NCBI GenBank assembly: GCA_964017235.1
Contig: OZ024929.1
Span: forward strand, 162,177,609-162,241,608
Origin: Sabellastarte sp. h YS-2021
Taxonomy: Eukaryota > Annelida > Polychaeta > Sabellida > Sabellidae
DNA length: 64,000 nucleotides
Direction: 5' to 3'
Each line of letters begins with the position of its first letter. Within the stretch, counting starts at the first letter, position 1. The translations under genes were made by a program, and so were the position numbers. Below are positions 63,997-64,000 of this stretch, in pieces. The notes beneath the pieces were generated by a model. That model was given only the letters and a program-made list of their open reading frames with translations. It was not told where the DNA came from and ran no database searches.

Positions 63997-64000
63997 CTTG

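Larger units (their letters stand above)
60676..64000 (-). mobile_element. DIRS-type retrotransposon C, 3' part (continues past window)
   Basis: Left (3') end TTGGAAATTTAATAAG, terminal repeat to about 60900, ICR at 60949-61045, non-coding region, recombinase frame (stop at 61404) and RT-RNase H up to the window edge. It is diverged from B in sequence but collinear with it. The RT frame has two single-base shifts, so the polymerase is broken although the recombinase is open. gag and the 5' terminal repeat lie outside. Confidence 0.85.

Overview
Eukaryotic, intron- and repeat-rich DNA, most likely from a mollusc and possibly a bivalve. That placement is an inference from the kinds of repeats present (DIRS retrotransposons, tRNA-derived SINEs, 'pearl'/HINE-like elements with tandem-repeat cores, GGCCGTATTCA-type foldback MITEs). 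There are no operons, ribosome binding sites or bacterial genes. Only one host gene is supported. It lies on the minus strand: the 5' (N-terminal) part of a glutamine-rich regulator that looks like the RFX1/2/3 transcription factor family. Its exons are at 37020-37137 and 25007-25107 (two alternative first coding exons), 16049-16187, 15425-15635 and 1197-1266. The DNA-binding domain would lie beyond the left edge. A promoter-like region sits at about 37130-37345. The introns (8-14 kb) are packed with nested mobile elements.

Nearly all the rest is mobile DNA. (1) DIRS-type (tyrosine-recombinase) retrotransposons, all minus strand: A at 1-712 (cut by the window), B at 53576-60038 (complete and apparently intact), C at 60676 to beyond 64000 (RT frame broken twice, recombinase open), and degraded fragments D (50922-52826) and E (about 42518-44225). 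B has near-identical inverted terminal repeats and the internal complementary region that defines the DIRS class. (2) Several families of non-coding elements, called H1-H5 here. Most share one plan: a 5' subterminal inverted repeat, a core of tandem repeats (133, 145, 146, 156, 285 or 350 bp units) and a short 3' hairpin about a dozen bases from the end. This plan matches Helentron-associated (rolling-circle) elements; the assignment is an inference. (3) A decayed Ty3/gypsy-like LTR element (about 44455-50785, plus strand) broken by three later insertions. (4) hAT-like elements with 8-bp target duplications, foldback elements, MITEs and four tRNA-derived SINEs.

The insertions are nested, so relative ages can be read directly. 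H1 copy I lies in H2 copy b, which lies in an older array (2781-8160). H2 copy d lies in an old H1 copy (29511-32580). One H3 copy lies in another (16335-21891), and H4 lies in H5 (about 9831-14025). H1 copy II lies in a hAT-like element (25574-28157), and a hAT-like element lies in H2 copy c (24304-24840). Both DIRS B and DIRS C interrupt the same H1 copy III (52827 to 60675).

From left to right: DIRS A and an RFX-like exon (0-2 kb); H2/H1 nest (2-8 kb); 1.3-kb DNA element (8.4-9.7 kb); H5/H4 nest (9.8-14 kb); two RFX-like exons (15.4-16.2 kb); H3 nest (16.3-21.9 kb); H2 copy c (22.5-24.9 kb); alternative first exon (25.0 kb); hAT/H1 nest (25.6-28.2 kb); H1/H2 nest (29.5-32.6 kb); palindrome foldback element (32.8-33.8 kb); SINE/MITE/foldback cluster (34.4-36.5 kb); first exon and promoter (37.0-37.4 kb); sparse sequence with SINEs (38.9-42.5 kb); DIRS E (42.5-44.2 kb); gypsy remnant with nested insertions (44.5-50.8 kb); DIRS D, H1 copy III, DIRS B and DIRS C (50.9-64 kb).
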